Of a stretch of 64,000 nt of DNA, positions 47,573-57,236 are shown piece after piece (positions within the stretch are counted from its first letter, which is position 1; each line of letters begins with the position of its first letter). The stretch comes from Neosynechococcus sphagnicola sy1 (GTDB lineage Bacteria > Cyanobacteriota > Cyanobacteriia > Neosynechococcales > Neosynechococcaceae): contig NZ_JJML01000041.1 of NCBI RefSeq assembly GCF_000775285.1, positions 1-64,000 on the forward strand, in the 5' to 3' direction. The position numbers were made by a program, and so were the translations under genes. The notes beneath the pieces were generated by a model. That model was not told the DNA's origin. It worked only from the letters and a program-made list of their open reading frames with translations, and searched no databases.

Positions 47573-47706
47573 GTTGGCAGTCGCCGTGAAACCCCTAGGT
47601 GATTCACTTGACTAGCTTGTAGATGCTTCCAAGGAGATGTCCCGTTAAGTCTGGACTTTATAACTACTATCGCGCTACGATAGTAGGCCGTGAGTTTTTA
47701 AAAGCC

Positions 47707-48069
47707 ATGAATGCCCAGGAACTAATCCGCTCCATAGAAGCGGAGCAGATGAAATCAAATCTGCCCGACATTCAGATTGGTGACACTGTTAAAGTGGGTG
47801 TCATCATTCAGGAAGGGGGTAAAGAGCGTACCCAGCCCTACGAAGGGGTGGTGATCGCTAAGCGAAATACGAGTATCAATGCGACGATCACGGTACGCCG
47901 GGTTTTTCAGGGAGTGGGGGTAGAGCGGGTTTTTCTTGTTCACTCACCGCAAATTGAAAGCATTAAGATCCTTCGCCGTAGTAAGGTTCGTCGCGCTAAG
48001 CTCTATTACCTGCGAGATCGCGTTGGTAAGGCAACGCGTCTGAAGCAGCGTTTTGACCGTCCACTCTAA
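47707..48069 (+). CDS. rplS: 50S ribosomal protein L19
   Basis: The 120-residue protein [20 protein letters not shown] onward has [15 protein letters not shown] and [20 protein letters not shown], complete L19 signatures. It sits at the subunit interface. The in-frame upstream extension to 47623 has no L19 character, so ATG 47707 is chosen. It precedes tRNA-Trp, secE and nusG, the usual cyanobacterial order. Confidence 0.96.
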   Translation: MNAQELIRSIEAEQMKSNLPDIQIGDTVKVGVIIQEGGKERTQPYEGVVIAKRNTSINATITVRRVFQGVGVERVFLVHSPQIESIKILRRSKVRRAKLYYLRDRVGKATRLKQRFDRPL

Positions 48070-48155
48070 TCACTGAAGTATTTGGTGAAACAGAATTACG
48101 ATTCCAGAATGTCTGCTCAGTGCTAGACTAGGAAAAGTGATCTTGTAGATCTTGT

Positions 48156-48228
48156 GCGCTCTTAGTTCAGTTGGTAGAACGCAGGTCTCCAAAACCTGAT
48201 GTCGGGGGTTCAAGTCCTCCAGGGCGCG
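48156..48228 (+). tRNA. tRNA-Trp (CCA anticodon)
   Basis: A complete cloverleaf: acceptor GCGCTCT pairs with AGGGCGC, discriminator G at 48228. D arm with AGTTGGTAGA, anticodon loop CTCCAAA (anticodon CCA at 48189-48191), T arm GGGGGTTCAAGTCCTCC. The 3' CCA is not encoded. It sits between rplS and secE, as in many bacteria. Confidence 0.97.
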
Positions 48229-48259
48229 CTGCAATCCTTATCGCTGGACAGTCAAAGCC

Positions 48260-48484
48260 GTGGCCAAGAAAGATGATGCAGAGGTGCAGCAACCTAAGCA
48301 GGGATTCAGCCTAACAGGCTTTTTCCAAGACACCAAAGAGGAATTGGATAAGGTCGTTTGGCCGAGTCGGCAGCAGCTCATTAGTGAGTCTGTTGCAGTG
48401 GTGCTGATGGTTGTTCTCTCGGCAACCTTGATTTATCTGGTTGACAACTTGTTTTCCTGGATAGCGGGACGGGTGTTTGGATGA
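48260..48484 (+). CDS. secE: Preprotein translocase subunit SecE
   Basis: The 74-residue protein has one C-terminal membrane helix (VAVVLMVVLSATLIYLVDNL) after the conserved amphipathic segment FFQDTKEELDKVVWPSRQQL, which clamps SecY. The start is GTG 48260. Its TGA overlaps the nusG start (ATGA), giving translational coupling. Confidence 0.95.
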   Translation: MAKKDDAEVQQPKQGFSLTGFFQDTKEELDKVVWPSRQQLISESVAVVLMVVLSATLIYLVDNLFSWIAGRVFG

Positions 48485-49110
48485 CATTTACCTCCGAAGA
48501 GCCACACAATTTAGCTGCAGTAGGAGACGACGTAGCTACAACAGTTGAGTCTGCTCAGTGGTATGCTGTGCAGGTTGCTTCTGGGTGTGAGAAACGGGTG
48601 AAAACCAACCTAGAGCAACGAGCTCAAACCTTGGATGTTGCGAACCGCATCTTCCAAGTGGAAATTCCTCAGACCCCTGCGGTCAAAGTTCGTAAAGATG
48701 GCAGTCGTCAGAGTCTGGAGGAGAAAGTCTTTCCTGGCTATGTTCTGATCCGCATGGTAATGGACGACGAAACCTGGCAGGTGATTAAAAACACACCAAA
48801 TGTGATCAACTTTGTCGGAGCCGAACAAAAGCGACGTTACGGTCGTGGTCGTGGTCACGTTAAGCCAATGCCTTTGAATAATGCCGAGGTGGAGCGGATC
48901 TTTAAGCAAGCTCAAGAACAAAAAACCGTTGTCAAAATTGATATGGCTGCGGGGGATAAAATTCTTGTGCTTTCTGGACCCTTTAAAGACTTTGAAGGTG
49001 AAGTTATTGAAGTCAGTCCGGAGCGGAGCAAATTGAAGGCTCTTCTTTCTATCTTTGGACGAGATACGCCCGTAGAGCTGGAGTTCAACCAGGTTCAAAA
49101 ACAGAGCTAG
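48481..49110 (+). CDS. nusG: Transcription elongation/antitermination factor NusG
   Basis: The 209-residue protein has an NGN domain (WYAVQVASGCEKRVKTNLEQ, KVFPGYVLIRMVMDDETWQV) followed by a KOW domain (DKILVLSGPFKDFEGEVIEV). A short acidic N-terminal extension precedes it. It binds RNA polymerase and couples it to Rho or ribosomes. It lies between secE and rplK. Confidence 0.97.
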   Translation: MTFTSEEPHNLAAVGDDVATTVESAQWYAVQVASGCEKRVKTNLEQRAQTLDVANRIFQVEIPQTPAVKVRKDGSRQSLEEKVFPGYVLIRMVMDDETWQVIKNTPNVINFVGAEQKRRYGRGRGHVKPMPLNNAEVERIFKQAQEQKTVVKIDMAAGDKILVLSGPFKDFEGEVIEVSPERSKLKALLSIFGRDTPVELEFNQVQKQS

Positions 49111-49136
49111 CAGTCAGTACCTGAGTAACGTAATCG

Positions 49137-49562
49137 ATGGCTAAGAAAGTTGTTGCGATGATTAAACTTGCCCTCCCAGCAGGGAAGGCAAACCCTGCTC
49201 CCCCTGTGGGGCCTGCCCTTGGGCAGCATGGTGTCAACATCATGATGTTCTGCAAGGAATATAATGCCCGCACTGCCGATCAGGTGGGGATGGTAATTCC
49301 AGTCGAAATCTCGGTCTTTGAGGATCGGAGTTTCACCTTTGTACTCAAGACACCCCCTGCCTCAGTCTTAATTCGTAAGGCGGCTGGCGTGGAACGGGGT
49401 TCAGGGGAGCCTAACAAAAAGAAGGTGGGTAAAATCACCCGTAATCAATTGCGAGAAATTGCTCAAACTAAAATGCCAGATCTCAATGCCAATGACATTG
49501 ATGCTGCGGAAAAAATAGTGGAAGGTACAGCGCGCAACATGGGTGTCACCGTTGTGGACTAA
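49137..49562 (+). CDS. rplK: 50S ribosomal protein L11
   Basis: The 141-residue protein starts [20 protein letters not shown] with [20 protein letters not shown], the invariant L11 start. The C-terminal rRNA-binding domain ends [10 protein letters not shown]. It forms the GTPase-associated centre with L10-L7/L12. Confidence 0.97.
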   Translation: MAKKVVAMIKLALPAGKANPAPPVGPALGQHGVNIMMFCKEYNARTADQVGMVIPVEISVFEDRSFTFVLKTPPASVLIRKAAGVERGSGEPNKKKVGKITRNQLREIAQTKMPDLNANDIDAAEKIVEGTARNMGVTVVD

Positions 49563-49665
49563 GACACTTTGTCCCCTGGCACCAAGATAAACTTGTAACA
49601 GTTGTATATTTTGTCAACCTTATTGGGGGAGAAGCATCGCTTCGTTATTACCCCTGGAGATAACG

Positions 49666-50379
49666 ATGAAAAAACAGTCCCGCCGACTTCGAGAACTTAG
49701 CCAAAAGGTTGAAGATCGAGTTTATATTCCCATAGAAGCGCTCAGTTTACTCAAGGAAACAGCCACGGCTAAATTTCCTGAATCCGCAGAGGCTCATATT
49801 CGTCTAGGCATTGATCCTAAATATGCTGACCAACAGCTCCGAACCACTGTTGCCCTCCCGAAAGGGACTGGACAAACGATTCGAGTTGCCGTCATTGCCC
49901 GTGGTGAGAAAGTGAATGAAGCAACCATTTCAGGTGCGGATATTGCGGGGTCGGAAGAACTAATTGACGAGATCCAGAAAGGGCGCATGGACTTTGACCT
50001 GCTGATTGCTACCCCAGATATGATGCCGCAGGTAGCAAAGCTGGGGCGACTTCTAGGGCCAAGGGGGTTAATGCCGTCCCCTAAGGGGGGAACCGTGACC
50101 TTTGACTTGCCGCAAGCGATCGCTGATTTTAAAGCTGGGAAGTTAGAATTCAGAGCAGATCGGACTGGTATTGTTCATGTCTTGTTTGGTAAAGCATCGT
50201 TCCCAATAGAGGATTTATTGGTGAACTTGAAGGCGTTGCAGGAAACCATCGATCGCAACCGCCCTTCCGGTGCTAAGGGTCGCTACTGGCGTAGTGTTTA
50301 TGTCAGTTCCACGATGGGGCCATCGATTGAAGTCGATATCAACGCCCTCCGAGATCTCAAACTTGGGGACGTGGCTTGA
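49666..50379 (+). CDS. rplA: 50S ribosomal protein L1
   Basis: The 237-residue protein has [20 protein letters not shown] and [14 protein letters not shown], the L1 signatures. It forms the L1 stalk and in many bacteria represses its own operon by binding an mRNA mimic of its rRNA site. It lies 103 bp after rplK. Confidence 0.97.
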   Translation: MKKQSRRLRELSQKVEDRVYIPIEALSLLKETATAKFPESAEAHIRLGIDPKYADQQLRTTVALPKGTGQTIRVAVIARGEKVNEATISGADIAGSEELIDEIQKGRMDFDLLIATPDMMPQVAKLGRLLGPRGLMPSPKGGTVTFDLPQAIADFKAGKLEFRADRTGIVHVLFGKASFPIEDLLVNLKALQETIDRNRPSGAKGRYWRSVYVSSTMGPSIEVDINALRDLKLGDVA

Positions 50380-50399
50380 TCCAGGCTGGAGATAATTTA

Positions 50400-50654
50400 G
50401 GAGGAATGACTTCATTTTCTAATTAAGACCGTAATTGCAACTGTAAAGCCAGAGACAGCAGGCGTCCAGCGCTTAATTTCCTGCCGAGGTTTACCGACAA
50501 TTTACCCACTGATTTGCGATGGGATCGCAACAGGGTTTGTTGTAAGGCTTTCAAAACCTCGGTGATCCACCGGGGTTTTTTCGTCTGGCTAGATTCGGTC
50601 TGTACCAAGTGTTCATGTTTAATGCATTAACCCAATTTAAGGAGGTGAAGATAA
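50400..50654 (+). ncRNA. Ribosomal protein L10 leader (rplJL mRNA leader) region
   Basis: The 275-bp gap between rplA and rplJ holds structured, GC-rich sequence and an internal terminator (50555-50581). This is the place of the L10 leader, which L10(L12)4 binds to repress rplJL. The core motif was not folded in detail, so the call rests on position and the terminator. Confidence 0.55.
50555..50581 (+). terminator. Terminator/attenuator before rplJ
   Basis: AACCTCGGTG (50555-50564) pairs with CACCGGGGTT (50568-50577) over ten bases with a three-base loop, running into a T-stretch to 50581. It lies 74 bp before the rplJ start and would attenuate rplJL. Confidence 0.75.
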
Positions 50655-51182
50655 GTGGGAAGAACATTAGTAGATAAGCAAGAGATCGTGGCGGAGCTGA
50701 AGGATGTCCTCAGTCAGTCTCAGCTGGCGATGGTGATCGAATATCAAGGTCTGTCCGTTGCAGAAATTACCGATTTACGACGACGTCTTCGTCCGAGCGG
50801 CACTATCTGTAAAGTGACGAAAAATACCTTGATGGGTATTGCTGTAGATGGGGATACCAAGTGGCAATCAATGACCGCGCTGCTGTCTGGCTCATCTGCG
50901 TTTCTGCTCGTTAAAGACGATATTAGTGGAGCCATAAAAGCTTACCAAGACTTCCAAAAAGTCACTAAGAAGACGGAACTTCGCGGTGGGGTCATGGATG
51001 GTCGCGTCTTGAAAGAAACCGATATCAAAGCGATCGCAGATTTACCATCTCGTGAGCAACTGATTGCACAGGTTGCAGGAGCACTCAATGCATTGGCAAC
51101 CAAGATCGCAGTTGGGATCAAGGAAGTTCCGGCATCCGTGGCAAGGGGCATCCAAGCAGTTTCCGAGAAAGACGCTGCTTAG
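50655..51182 (+). CDS. rplJ: 50S ribosomal protein L10
   Basis: The 175-residue protein starts at GTG 50655 with AAGGAGGTG upstream. It shows VIEYQGLSVAEITDLRRRLR and VTKNTLMGIAVDG. The C-terminal helix anchors L7/L12 dimers. It is coupled to rplL 39 bp downstream. Confidence 0.97.
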   Translation: MGRTLVDKQEIVAELKDVLSQSQLAMVIEYQGLSVAEITDLRRRLRPSGTICKVTKNTLMGIAVDGDTKWQSMTALLSGSSAFLLVKDDISGAIKAYQDFQKVTKKTELRGGVMDGRVLKETDIKAIADLPSREQLIAQVAGALNALATKIAVGIKEVPASVARGIQAVSEKDAA

Positions 51183-51221
51183 TTTTGTTGAGTGATTTTA
51201 CATTTATTTAGGAGTTAATCC

Positions 51222-51617
51222 ATGTCTGCTGCAACTGATCAAATTCTGGAACAGTTAAAAACACTAACGCTGCTCGAAGCGGCTGAATTAGTGAAGCAAA
51301 TTGAAGAAGCTTTCGGTGTCAGTGCCGCTGCACCAGCAGGGGGAATGATGATGATGGCAGCTCCAGGAGCTGCCGCTGCACCGGCTGAGGAAGTCGAAGA
51401 ACAAACTGAGTTCAGTGTGATCCTGGATGAAGTTCCTGCTGACAAGAAAATTCCAATCCTCAAAGTTGTTCGTGCCCTAACAGGTCTCGGGTTGAAAGAA
51501 GCCAAAGATTTGGTGGAAGCAGCTCCTAAGGCAGTCAAGGAAGCGGTTGCAAAGCCAGAAGCTGAAGATATCAAGAAACAGCTGGAAGAAGCCGGGGCAA
51601 AGGCCTCAGTTAAATAG
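51222..51617 (+). CDS. rplL: 50S ribosomal protein L7/L12
   Basis: The 131-residue protein has an N-terminal dimerisation helix, a hinge rich in Ala, Gly and Met ([20 protein letters not shown]), and the C-terminal factor-binding domain ([20 protein letters not shown]). AGGAG lies before the ATG. It is the last gene of the cluster; rpoB does not follow in this window. Confidence 0.97.
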   Translation: MSAATDQILEQLKTLTLLEAAELVKQIEEAFGVSAAAPAGGMMMMAAPGAAAAPAEEVEEQTEFSVILDEVPADKKIPILKVVRALTGLGLKEAKDLVEAAPKAVKEAVAKPEAEDIKKQLEEAGAKASVK

Positions 51618-51623
51618 ACTAAG

Positions 51624-51714
51624 TCTCTACCTATTAGTTGGGTAGAGATAGTCGAGGCTTAGGTAAATCAAACACTATATTTAGAACCAAAAATCTCTAA
51701 ATATAGTGTTTGAT
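51624..51714 (+). terminator. Two hairpins ending the rplJL transcript
   Basis: The first hairpin: TCTCTACC (51624-51631) with GGTAGAGA (51641-51648). The second is a perfect 19-bp inverted repeat, arms 51667-51685 and 51696-51714, with a 10-nt loop. A T-rich stretch follows (TTTTTAATACTTTTAATAC). Together they make a strong end of transcription. Confidence 0.7.
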
Positions 51715-51966
51715 ACCAGTTTTTAATACTTTTAATACTATTAGGCTAGGCTTTAGGTAAGTTCTAAGTTTTTTGGCACTTCTGTATGAGCTAACCGTAA
51801 TTTTTCTTCTCATGTCTTCGGGTTTGATACCGGTTCAGGACTTATGCTAAAGCCATTTTAAGGGACGGTGTTTTGAGCTGTTGACAGAGGTCATTATCCA
51901 ACAGCCTGTGCTTTAGGGCATTGTCCGGTTAAGAGTCTGTTTCCAAAGAAAGAAGAAGTTGCAAGC
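51715..51966. other. Intergenic stretch before the MITE
   Basis: About 250 bases between the rplL terminator and MITE copy 2. I see no ORF with coding character, no RNA gene and no repeat in it. Confidence 0.4.
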
Positions 51967-51969
51967 TTA

Positions 51970-52112
51970 GAGGATGTTTTAAAAGGGTAGGCTTTAGCCT
52001 CAAATACAACTCAGAGGCGCGATCGCAAACCCTGTAACCCTGATTCTCTCGTATTAGCTTCTAGGTAGCTAGGGTGGTGAAACACACCCTGAAAGACTTT
52101 TAAAACATCCTC
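51970..52112. mobile_element. 143-bp MITE, copy 2 (IS5-type ends)
   Basis: It has perfect 16-bp terminal inverted repeats (GAGGATGTTTTAAAAG / CTTTTAAAACATCCTC) and a TTA direct repeat on each side (51967-51969 and 52113-52115). It is 98 percent identical to copy 1 at 8555-8697. It has no coding capacity and lies 20 bp before an IS5-family transposase remnant. Confidence 0.92.
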
Positions 52113-52131
52113 TTAGAAGCAAACCTTGTGA

Positions 52132-52584
52132 GTGAAGCTGAAATCAGCACTCAACTCTAACAAGATGCTTCGCAAAGAGTATCCCAGCGACTTAACTGAT
52201 GCCGAGTGGAAGGTGATAGAACCCTTTTCCCCTGCTGAATCCGCAATTGGCCATCCGAGAGAAGTTGACTTTCGTGAAATTGTTAATGCCATATTTTACG
52301 TGCAACGAGAGGGCTGTACTTGGCGAGGGTTGCCAGGCGACTTTCCACCCTGGCAATCGGTCTATAACTATCTACGACATTGGCAGAGATTAGGCATCTG
52401 GCAACAGATCCATGACCAGTTGAGAATCCAACTTCGGCAAGCGACTGGCAAGACAACTCAGCCAAGCGCTGCTATCCTCGATTCTCAATCCGTCAAAACG
52501 ACGGACAAATTTTTTCAGGATCAGCGACACCTACAAGACAAAAAAAGCAACCTCCCCTGGCAACCCTTCTCAAACCCCGTATAA
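52132..52584 (+). pseudogene. IS5-family transposase remnant (3' part deleted)
   Basis: ATG 52165 opens MLRKEYPSDLTDAEWKVIEP, and the frame continues with REIVNAIFYVQREGCTWRGL and AAILDSQSVKTTDK. This is the N-terminal half of IS5-group transposases, including the first catalytic Asp (ILDSQSV). After KTTDK the sequence becomes unrelated and stops at 52584, so the remaining DDE residues are gone. No terminal repeats flank it. It ends 42 bp before ndhC. Confidence 0.85.
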
Positions 52585-52626
52585 TAAGCGAAAATGTGTC
52601 GTAATTCTTAAGGGTCGTCATCCATC

Positions 52627-52989
52627 GTGTTTGTCCTCAGTGGTTACGAGTACTTCTTAGGTTTTTTCCTGGTTTGCAGCCTGGTTCCAGCCCTGGCTCT
52701 GACTGCATCCCGACTCCTGCGACCCCAACGCCGTGGCCCTGAGCGGCGCACCACCTATGAATCTGGTATGGAACCCATCGGGGGAGCCTGGATTCAGTTC
52801 AATATTCGCTACTATATGTTTGCACTGGTTTTCGTCGTCTTTGACGTTGAAACAGTCTTTCTCTATCCCTGGGCGGTTGCATTCCATCGACTGGGATTGC
52901 TGGCATTCATTGAAGCTCTGATCTTTATCGCAATTTTAGTTGTTGCCCTGGTTTATGCTTGGCGAAAAGGAGCCTTGGAATGGTCATGA
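52627..52989 (+). CDS. ndhC: NAD(P)H-quinone oxidoreductase subunit 3
   Basis: The 120-residue membrane subunit of the thylakoid NDH-1 complex (respiration and cyclic electron flow) has three helices and the conserved loop [20 protein letters not shown]. The start GTG 52627 gives [13 protein letters not shown]. It is the first gene of ndhC-ndhK-ndhJ, overlapping ndhK by ten bases. The IS5 remnant lies directly upstream, so the native promoter region may have changed. Confidence 0.97.
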   Translation: MFVLSGYEYFLGFFLVCSLVPALALTASRLLRPQRRGPERRTTYESGMEPIGGAWIQFNIRYYMFALVFVVFDVETVFLYPWAVAFHRLGLLAFIEALIFIAILVVALVYAWRKGALEWS

Positions 52990-53723
52990 ATCCTCAACCT
53001 AGCCCTGCCAATTCCCTGACTGGAGAGTCAATTCTAAACCCAGTTGGGCGACCTCAGATTACCCAAGACTTGTCTGAGAATGTAATTTTGACAACAGTTG
53101 ATGATCTGTACAACTGGGCTCGGCTTTCCAGTCTGTGGCCATTGTTGTACGGTACTGCTTGCTGCTTTATTGAGTTTGCAGCCTTGATCGGTTCTCGGTT
53201 TGACTTTGACCGCTTTGGCTTGATTCCCCGTTCCAGTCCTCGTCAGGCTGATTTAATTATCACCGCAGGTACGATCACGATGAAGATGGCTCCGGCTCTG
53301 GTTCGCCTCTATGAGCAGATGCCCGATCCCAAGTACGTCATTGCCATGGGGGCTTGTACCATTACCGGTGGGATGTTCAGTATGGATTCCCCAACCGCAG
53401 TGCGGGGAGTGGATAAGCTGATTCCTGTCGATGTGTATTTGCCAGGTTGTCCCCCTCGACCGGAAGCCATTATTGATGCCATTATCAAACTGCGCAAGAA
53501 AATTGCCAACGACTCCCTGCAAGAGCAAGGGGGGATGGGACAAGCCCATCGCTTCTACAGTATTCCCCATCAAATGAAGGTCGTGCCCCCAATTTTAACG
53601 GGAGAATATTTGCAAGCTTTATCCCGACAAGCACCGTCTCAGGAATTAGCAGCCGCCGTAGGTCTACCGTTATCATCTGCCGACTTGCAGGTGGCTGAAA
53701 CTTTGGAGGTTACCCGTGACTGA
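52980..53723 (+). CDS. ndhK: NAD(P)H-quinone oxidoreductase subunit K
   Basis: 247 residues from ATG 52980, which has AAGGAG seven bases upstream (52967-52972). The N2 [4Fe-4S] cluster ligands are in YGTACCFIE (two adjacent Cys), [10 protein letters not shown] and LPGCPPRPE. It lies in the peripheral arm next to the quinone site. It overlaps ndhC and ndhJ, so translation is coupled. Confidence 0.97.
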   Translation: MVMNPQPSPANSLTGESILNPVGRPQITQDLSENVILTTVDDLYNWARLSSLWPLLYGTACCFIEFAALIGSRFDFDRFGLIPRSSPRQADLIITAGTITMKMAPALVRLYEQMPDPKYVIAMGACTITGGMFSMDSPTAVRGVDKLIPVDVYLPGCPPRPEAIIDAIIKLRKKIANDSLQEQGGMGQAHRFYSIPHQMKVVPPILTGEYLQALSRQAPSQELAAAVGLPLSSADLQVAETLEVTRD

Positions 53724-54231
53724 TGTAGTAGCGTCTGAAAATGCTCCCCTTGTAGAAGCTGGTAAAGTGTCCCGCTGGTTGACCGAGAATGGTTTTGATA
53801 ACCAAGCATTGGGAGTTGATCATCTGGGAATCGAGATGATCTATGTCGATCGGGATTTTTTGATCCCCATTGCCACTGCGCTCTATGCCTATGGTTTCAA
53901 CTACCTCCAATGTCAAGGAGCCTATGACTGCGGCCCCGGTGAAGCACTCGTCAGCTTCTATCACCTCGTAAAAGTTACCGATAGTGCTGACCGTCCCGAT
54001 GAAGTGCGCCTCAAGGTGTTTATCCCCCGAGAGGAACCACGGGTTGCTTCGGTGTACTGGATTTGGAAGGCGGCGGACTGGCAGGAGCGGGAGTCCTATG
54101 ATATGTACGGTATTGTCTATGAGGGACATCCCAACCTGAAGCGGATTCTGATGCCGGAAGATTGGGTGGGCTGGCCGCTGCGTAAAGACTATGTATCTCC
54201 TGATTTCTATGAGTTACAGGATGCCTACTAA
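53716..54231 (+). CDS. ndhJ: NAD(P)H-quinone oxidoreductase subunit J
   Basis: The 171-residue protein starts at GTG 53716 and overlaps ndhK by eight bases. The 30-kDa-subunit signature [20 protein letters not shown] and the end [16 protein letters not shown] are intact. It forms the peripheral arm with NdhK. Confidence 0.97.
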   Translation: MTDVVASENAPLVEAGKVSRWLTENGFDNQALGVDHLGIEMIYVDRDFLIPIATALYAYGFNYLQCQGAYDCGPGEALVSFYHLVKVTDSADRPDEVRLKVFIPREEPRVASVYWIWKAADWQERESYDMYGIVYEGHPNLKRILMPEDWVGWPLRKDYVSPDFYELQDAY

Positions 54232-54278
54232 CGGTGGGGTTGCTACTCAAGCCCATCTGGGTTAACGCCTGCCCATCG

Positions 54279-54316
54279 CCTATCAAAGGTCACCATCCCT
54301 GGCGACCTTTGATAGG
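54279..54316 (+). terminator. Hairpin after ndhCKJ
   Basis: CCTATCAAAGGTC (54279-54291) and GACCTTTGATAGG (54304-54316) are perfect 13-base complements with a 12-nt loop. There is no clear T-run, so it may act as a 3'-end stabiliser as well as a terminator. Confidence 0.6.
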
Positions 54317-54553
54317 CCCAAGGATGAATGAATTGCCTGGGGTTTCAGCCTTCTCCGATCTAAAAATGGGATAACTAACCCTGAGGGATGGCTGAAACAA
54401 CCAGTTTGCGTAAACTTTCTGGAACGGCTACTATAAAATTAATGATTTCCCTTAACGGATAATACTTAAACTGATTTGTATACAATACAACCGAAGGTGA
54501 AGCGTCTCCTCGGTTGAAAGGTAGGATCAAATCAGAAAAGAGGGTGTATTGGC

Positions 54554-57220
54554 GTGATAGAGTCTGAGCAGCAAGAGTTACTCCGTCACTTTCTCTGGAT
54601 AGAGGACAGGAAAGGGGAGCGAGTCGTTTCTCTGGAAGCTGCCACCTATAGTTTGGGACGAGATGCTAGTAGCTCGATTGTCATATATGCCAGGGAGGTA
54701 TCCCGTCAGCATGCGATTCTGTTGCGGATGCCAGTTCCCGACTCGGCACTGTTTCAATTTCGCCTCATTGATGGCAACCTACAAGGCAAGAGAAGTACAA
54801 ATGGGGTGGTCGTCAATGGTAAGCGCTGTTTTTCCCATGATCTGAAACGTGGTGATCTGATTCAGTTTGGGGGGGTCGCAAAGGCCACCTACTTCACTGT
54901 TTCCAACCTCACCGATGAGGAGTTCCAGACTTACTCGGAAATTGGAGATTTGTCGGCTCTAACCGCTACCCAATCATTAGATCCATTCCAAACGGTAGTT
55001 CTGTCAGAAGAAGCGAATAGCTTGAACAATGAGGCGGCAATTATTCGTTTGGCCTCTTTTCCAGAGTTAATTCCTAGTCCGATTGTTGAGATTGATTTAA
55101 CGGGAGCCATTACCTATCTCAATCCAGCGGCAATCAAGAAATTCCCGGATATTCGGGTGGCTGAGTCAGAACATCAGGTCTTGCAAAATTTATTAGAAAT
55201 TACCCTCGAACAACAGAAAAGCTTCTTTGTTCGAGAGATCACCGTTGGCAATGAATGCTTTGAGCAATTTGTCCACTACATTTCTGAAAGTGACCTAATT
55301 CGGAGCTATATCAGTGATATTACTGAACGTAAGCGCTCGGAGGCGGAGATTCGCCACCGGGATCGGCTTTTGCAGGCGGTTGCCCAAGCAACGAATCACT
55401 TGTTGACTAATCCGGTGTTTGAGACCGCGATCGCAGAAGCATTGACCACATTGGGGATAGCTGCTGACGTTGACCGACTTTATATCTATGAGCACATATT
55501 ATCGGTCGAGACTGGAGAAATTGCCAGAAGTATTCGGTTTGAATGGAATCGGGCATCCGTAGAACCCACAATTCATAAGCTGCACTCCCACTATCAGAGT
55601 TATAGCGCAGTTGGCCTGATGCATTGGTATGAAGCGTTAGTCGCAGGTCAATCGATTCGAGGTGTGACCCAAGAGCTTTCTACGGTAGAGCAACTGGTGT
55701 TGGCTCAGGATGGGATTCTTGCTATTTTACTTGAGCCAATTCTGATTCATGATCACTGTTGGGGATTTATTGGTTTTAATGATTGTCACCTGGAACGTCG
55801 CTGGTCAGAAAGTGAACAATCGATTCTATCGACGATGGCCGCCAGTATTAGCGGCGCAATTCAGCGGCGACAGGCGGAAGATCAGATTCGGTACCAGGCG
55901 GTGCATGATGCCCTCACTGGGTTGCCCAATCGACTACTATTTACGGATCGTCTCTCCCAGCTATTGGCCAATTTACTGCGCAGTGATGAGATCTTGGCTA
56001 TTCTGTTCCTGGATCTAGACCGTTTCAAAATGATTAATGATACCCTGGGACATACCATTGGGGATCAACTCCTACAATCCGTTGCGGAACGTCTCAAAAC
56101 ATCTGTGAGAGACGGGGATACCATCGCCCGTTGGGGGGGAGATGAATTTGTTTTCTGTTTAGCTCAGGCAGAGGGAATTAAAGAAATTGCCAAGGCAGCT
56201 CAGAAAATTCTAGATACGTTGAAACCGCTGTTTGCCATTGAAAATCATGAGCTTTACATCACGGGTAGTCTGGGAATTTCGATCTATCCCAATGATGCTG
56301 CCGATGCTGAGTCGCTGATTAAACACTCCGATACCGCCCTCTATCGGGCGAAAGAGCTGGGACGTAATAATTTCCAGTTTTATACGGCGACCATGAGCCA
56401 GGAAGCCTCTGATCTCTTTGTCTTAGAAAAGAGTCTGTACCATGCTTTGGAACGAGAGGAGTTTTTAATCTACTATCAGCCACAGATTAATTTAAGTACC
56501 TGGGAAGTCACTGGACTAGAAGCCTTGCTGCGCTGGCAGAGTCCCGAACGAGGGTTGCAATCACCCAATGTATTTATTCCTCTGATGGAAGAAAACGGGC
56601 TGATTGTCCCTGTGGGTGAATGGGTCTTACGAAACACCTGTGCTCAAAACATGATGTGGCAGGAAGCTGGGTTGCCGCCACTCTGTACGGCGGTCAATCT
56701 ATCGGTCAACCAATTTCGTCAACCCAATCTAGTGGGAACCATTGAGCAAATTTTACAGACTACAGGGTTGCCCGCCGCTTGCTTAGATCTAGAGATTACG
56801 GAGTCCGTTGCCATTCAAGACTCGGGCATGACGCGGGATGTGATGCAGCAACTGCGACAGATGGGTGTCCGCCTGTCGATGGATGACTTTGGCACGGGTT
56901 ACTCGTCCTTGAGCTACTTGAAGAGCTTTCCCCTGGATACCCTGAAGGTGGATCAATCTTTCCTGTGGGACTTCCGCACCAGTTCTAAGGAGTCAGAAAT
57001 TATTACTGCGATTCTGGCACTGGGACAGGCTCTAGAGATGAATGTGGTTGTGGAAGGGGTAGAGACCCTGGAGCAGCTTTTTTTCCTGCGATCGCGCTGT
57101 TGTGAGGAGGCGCAGGGATATCTGTTTAGTAAACCCATGCCTTCGGAAGCGGTCATGGATTTTATCCAAACTCGGTGGCCCCAACAACGGCAACAATTCC
57201 TTGCGGCCCATGTACTCTAA
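54554..57220 (+). CDS. FHA-PAS-GAF-GGDEF-EAL cyclic-di-GMP signalling protein
   Basis: The protein has 888 residues. Domains in order: FHA (~25-115, with GRDASSSIVIYAREVSRQHA), a PAS-like region (~170-255), GAF (~275-440), GGDEF (~448-610, RWGGDEFVFCL) and EAL (~630-880, EALLRW, DDFGTGYSSL, VEGVETLEQL). Both GGDEF and EAL active-site motifs are intact, so it could make and break c-di-GMP, switched by the sensory domains. FHA suggests docking to a threonine-phosphorylated partner. Start GTG 54554. It lies 16 bp before a histidine kinase gene, with which it probably shares an operon. Confidence 0.92.
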   Translation: MIESEQQELLRHFLWIEDRKGERVVSLEAATYSLGRDASSSIVIYAREVSRQHAILLRMPVPDSALFQFRLIDGNLQGKRSTNGVVVNGKRCFSHDLKRGDLIQFGGVAKATYFTVSNLTDEEFQTYSEIGDLSALTATQSLDPFQTVVLSEEANSLNNEAAIIRLASFPELIPSPIVEIDLTGAITYLNPAAIKKFPDIRVAESEHQVLQNLLEITLEQQKSFFVREITVGNECFEQFVHYISESDLIRSYISDITERKRSEAEIRHRDRLLQAVAQATNHLLTNPVFETAIAEALTTLGIAADVDRLYIYEHILSVETGEIARSIRFEWNRASVEPTIHKLHSHYQSYSAVGLMHWYEALVAGQSIRGVTQELSTVEQLVLAQDGILAILLEPILIHDHCWGFIGFNDCHLERRWSESEQSILSTMAASISGAIQRRQAEDQIRYQAVHDALTGLPNRLLFTDRLSQLLANLLRSDEILAILFLDLDRFKMINDTLGHTIGDQLLQSVAERLKTSVRDGDTIARWGGDEFVFCLAQAEGIKEIAKAAQKILDTLKPLFAIENHELYITGSLGISIYPNDAADAESLIKHSDTALYRAKELGRNNFQFYTATMSQEASDLFVLEKSLYHALEREEFLIYYQPQINLSTWEVTGLEALLRWQSPERGLQSPNVFIPLMEENGLIVPVGEWVLRNTCAQNMMWQEAGLPPLCTAVNLSVNQFRQPNLVGTIEQILQTTGLPAACLDLEITESVAIQDSGMTRDVMQQLRQMGVRLSMDDFGTGYSSLSYLKSFPLDTLKVDQSFLWDFRTSSKESEIITAILALGQALEMNVVVEGVETLEQLFFLRSRCCEEAQGYLFSKPMPSEAVMDFIQTRWPQQRQQFLAAHVL

Positions 57221-57236
57221 CCCCTAAGGGCTGACC

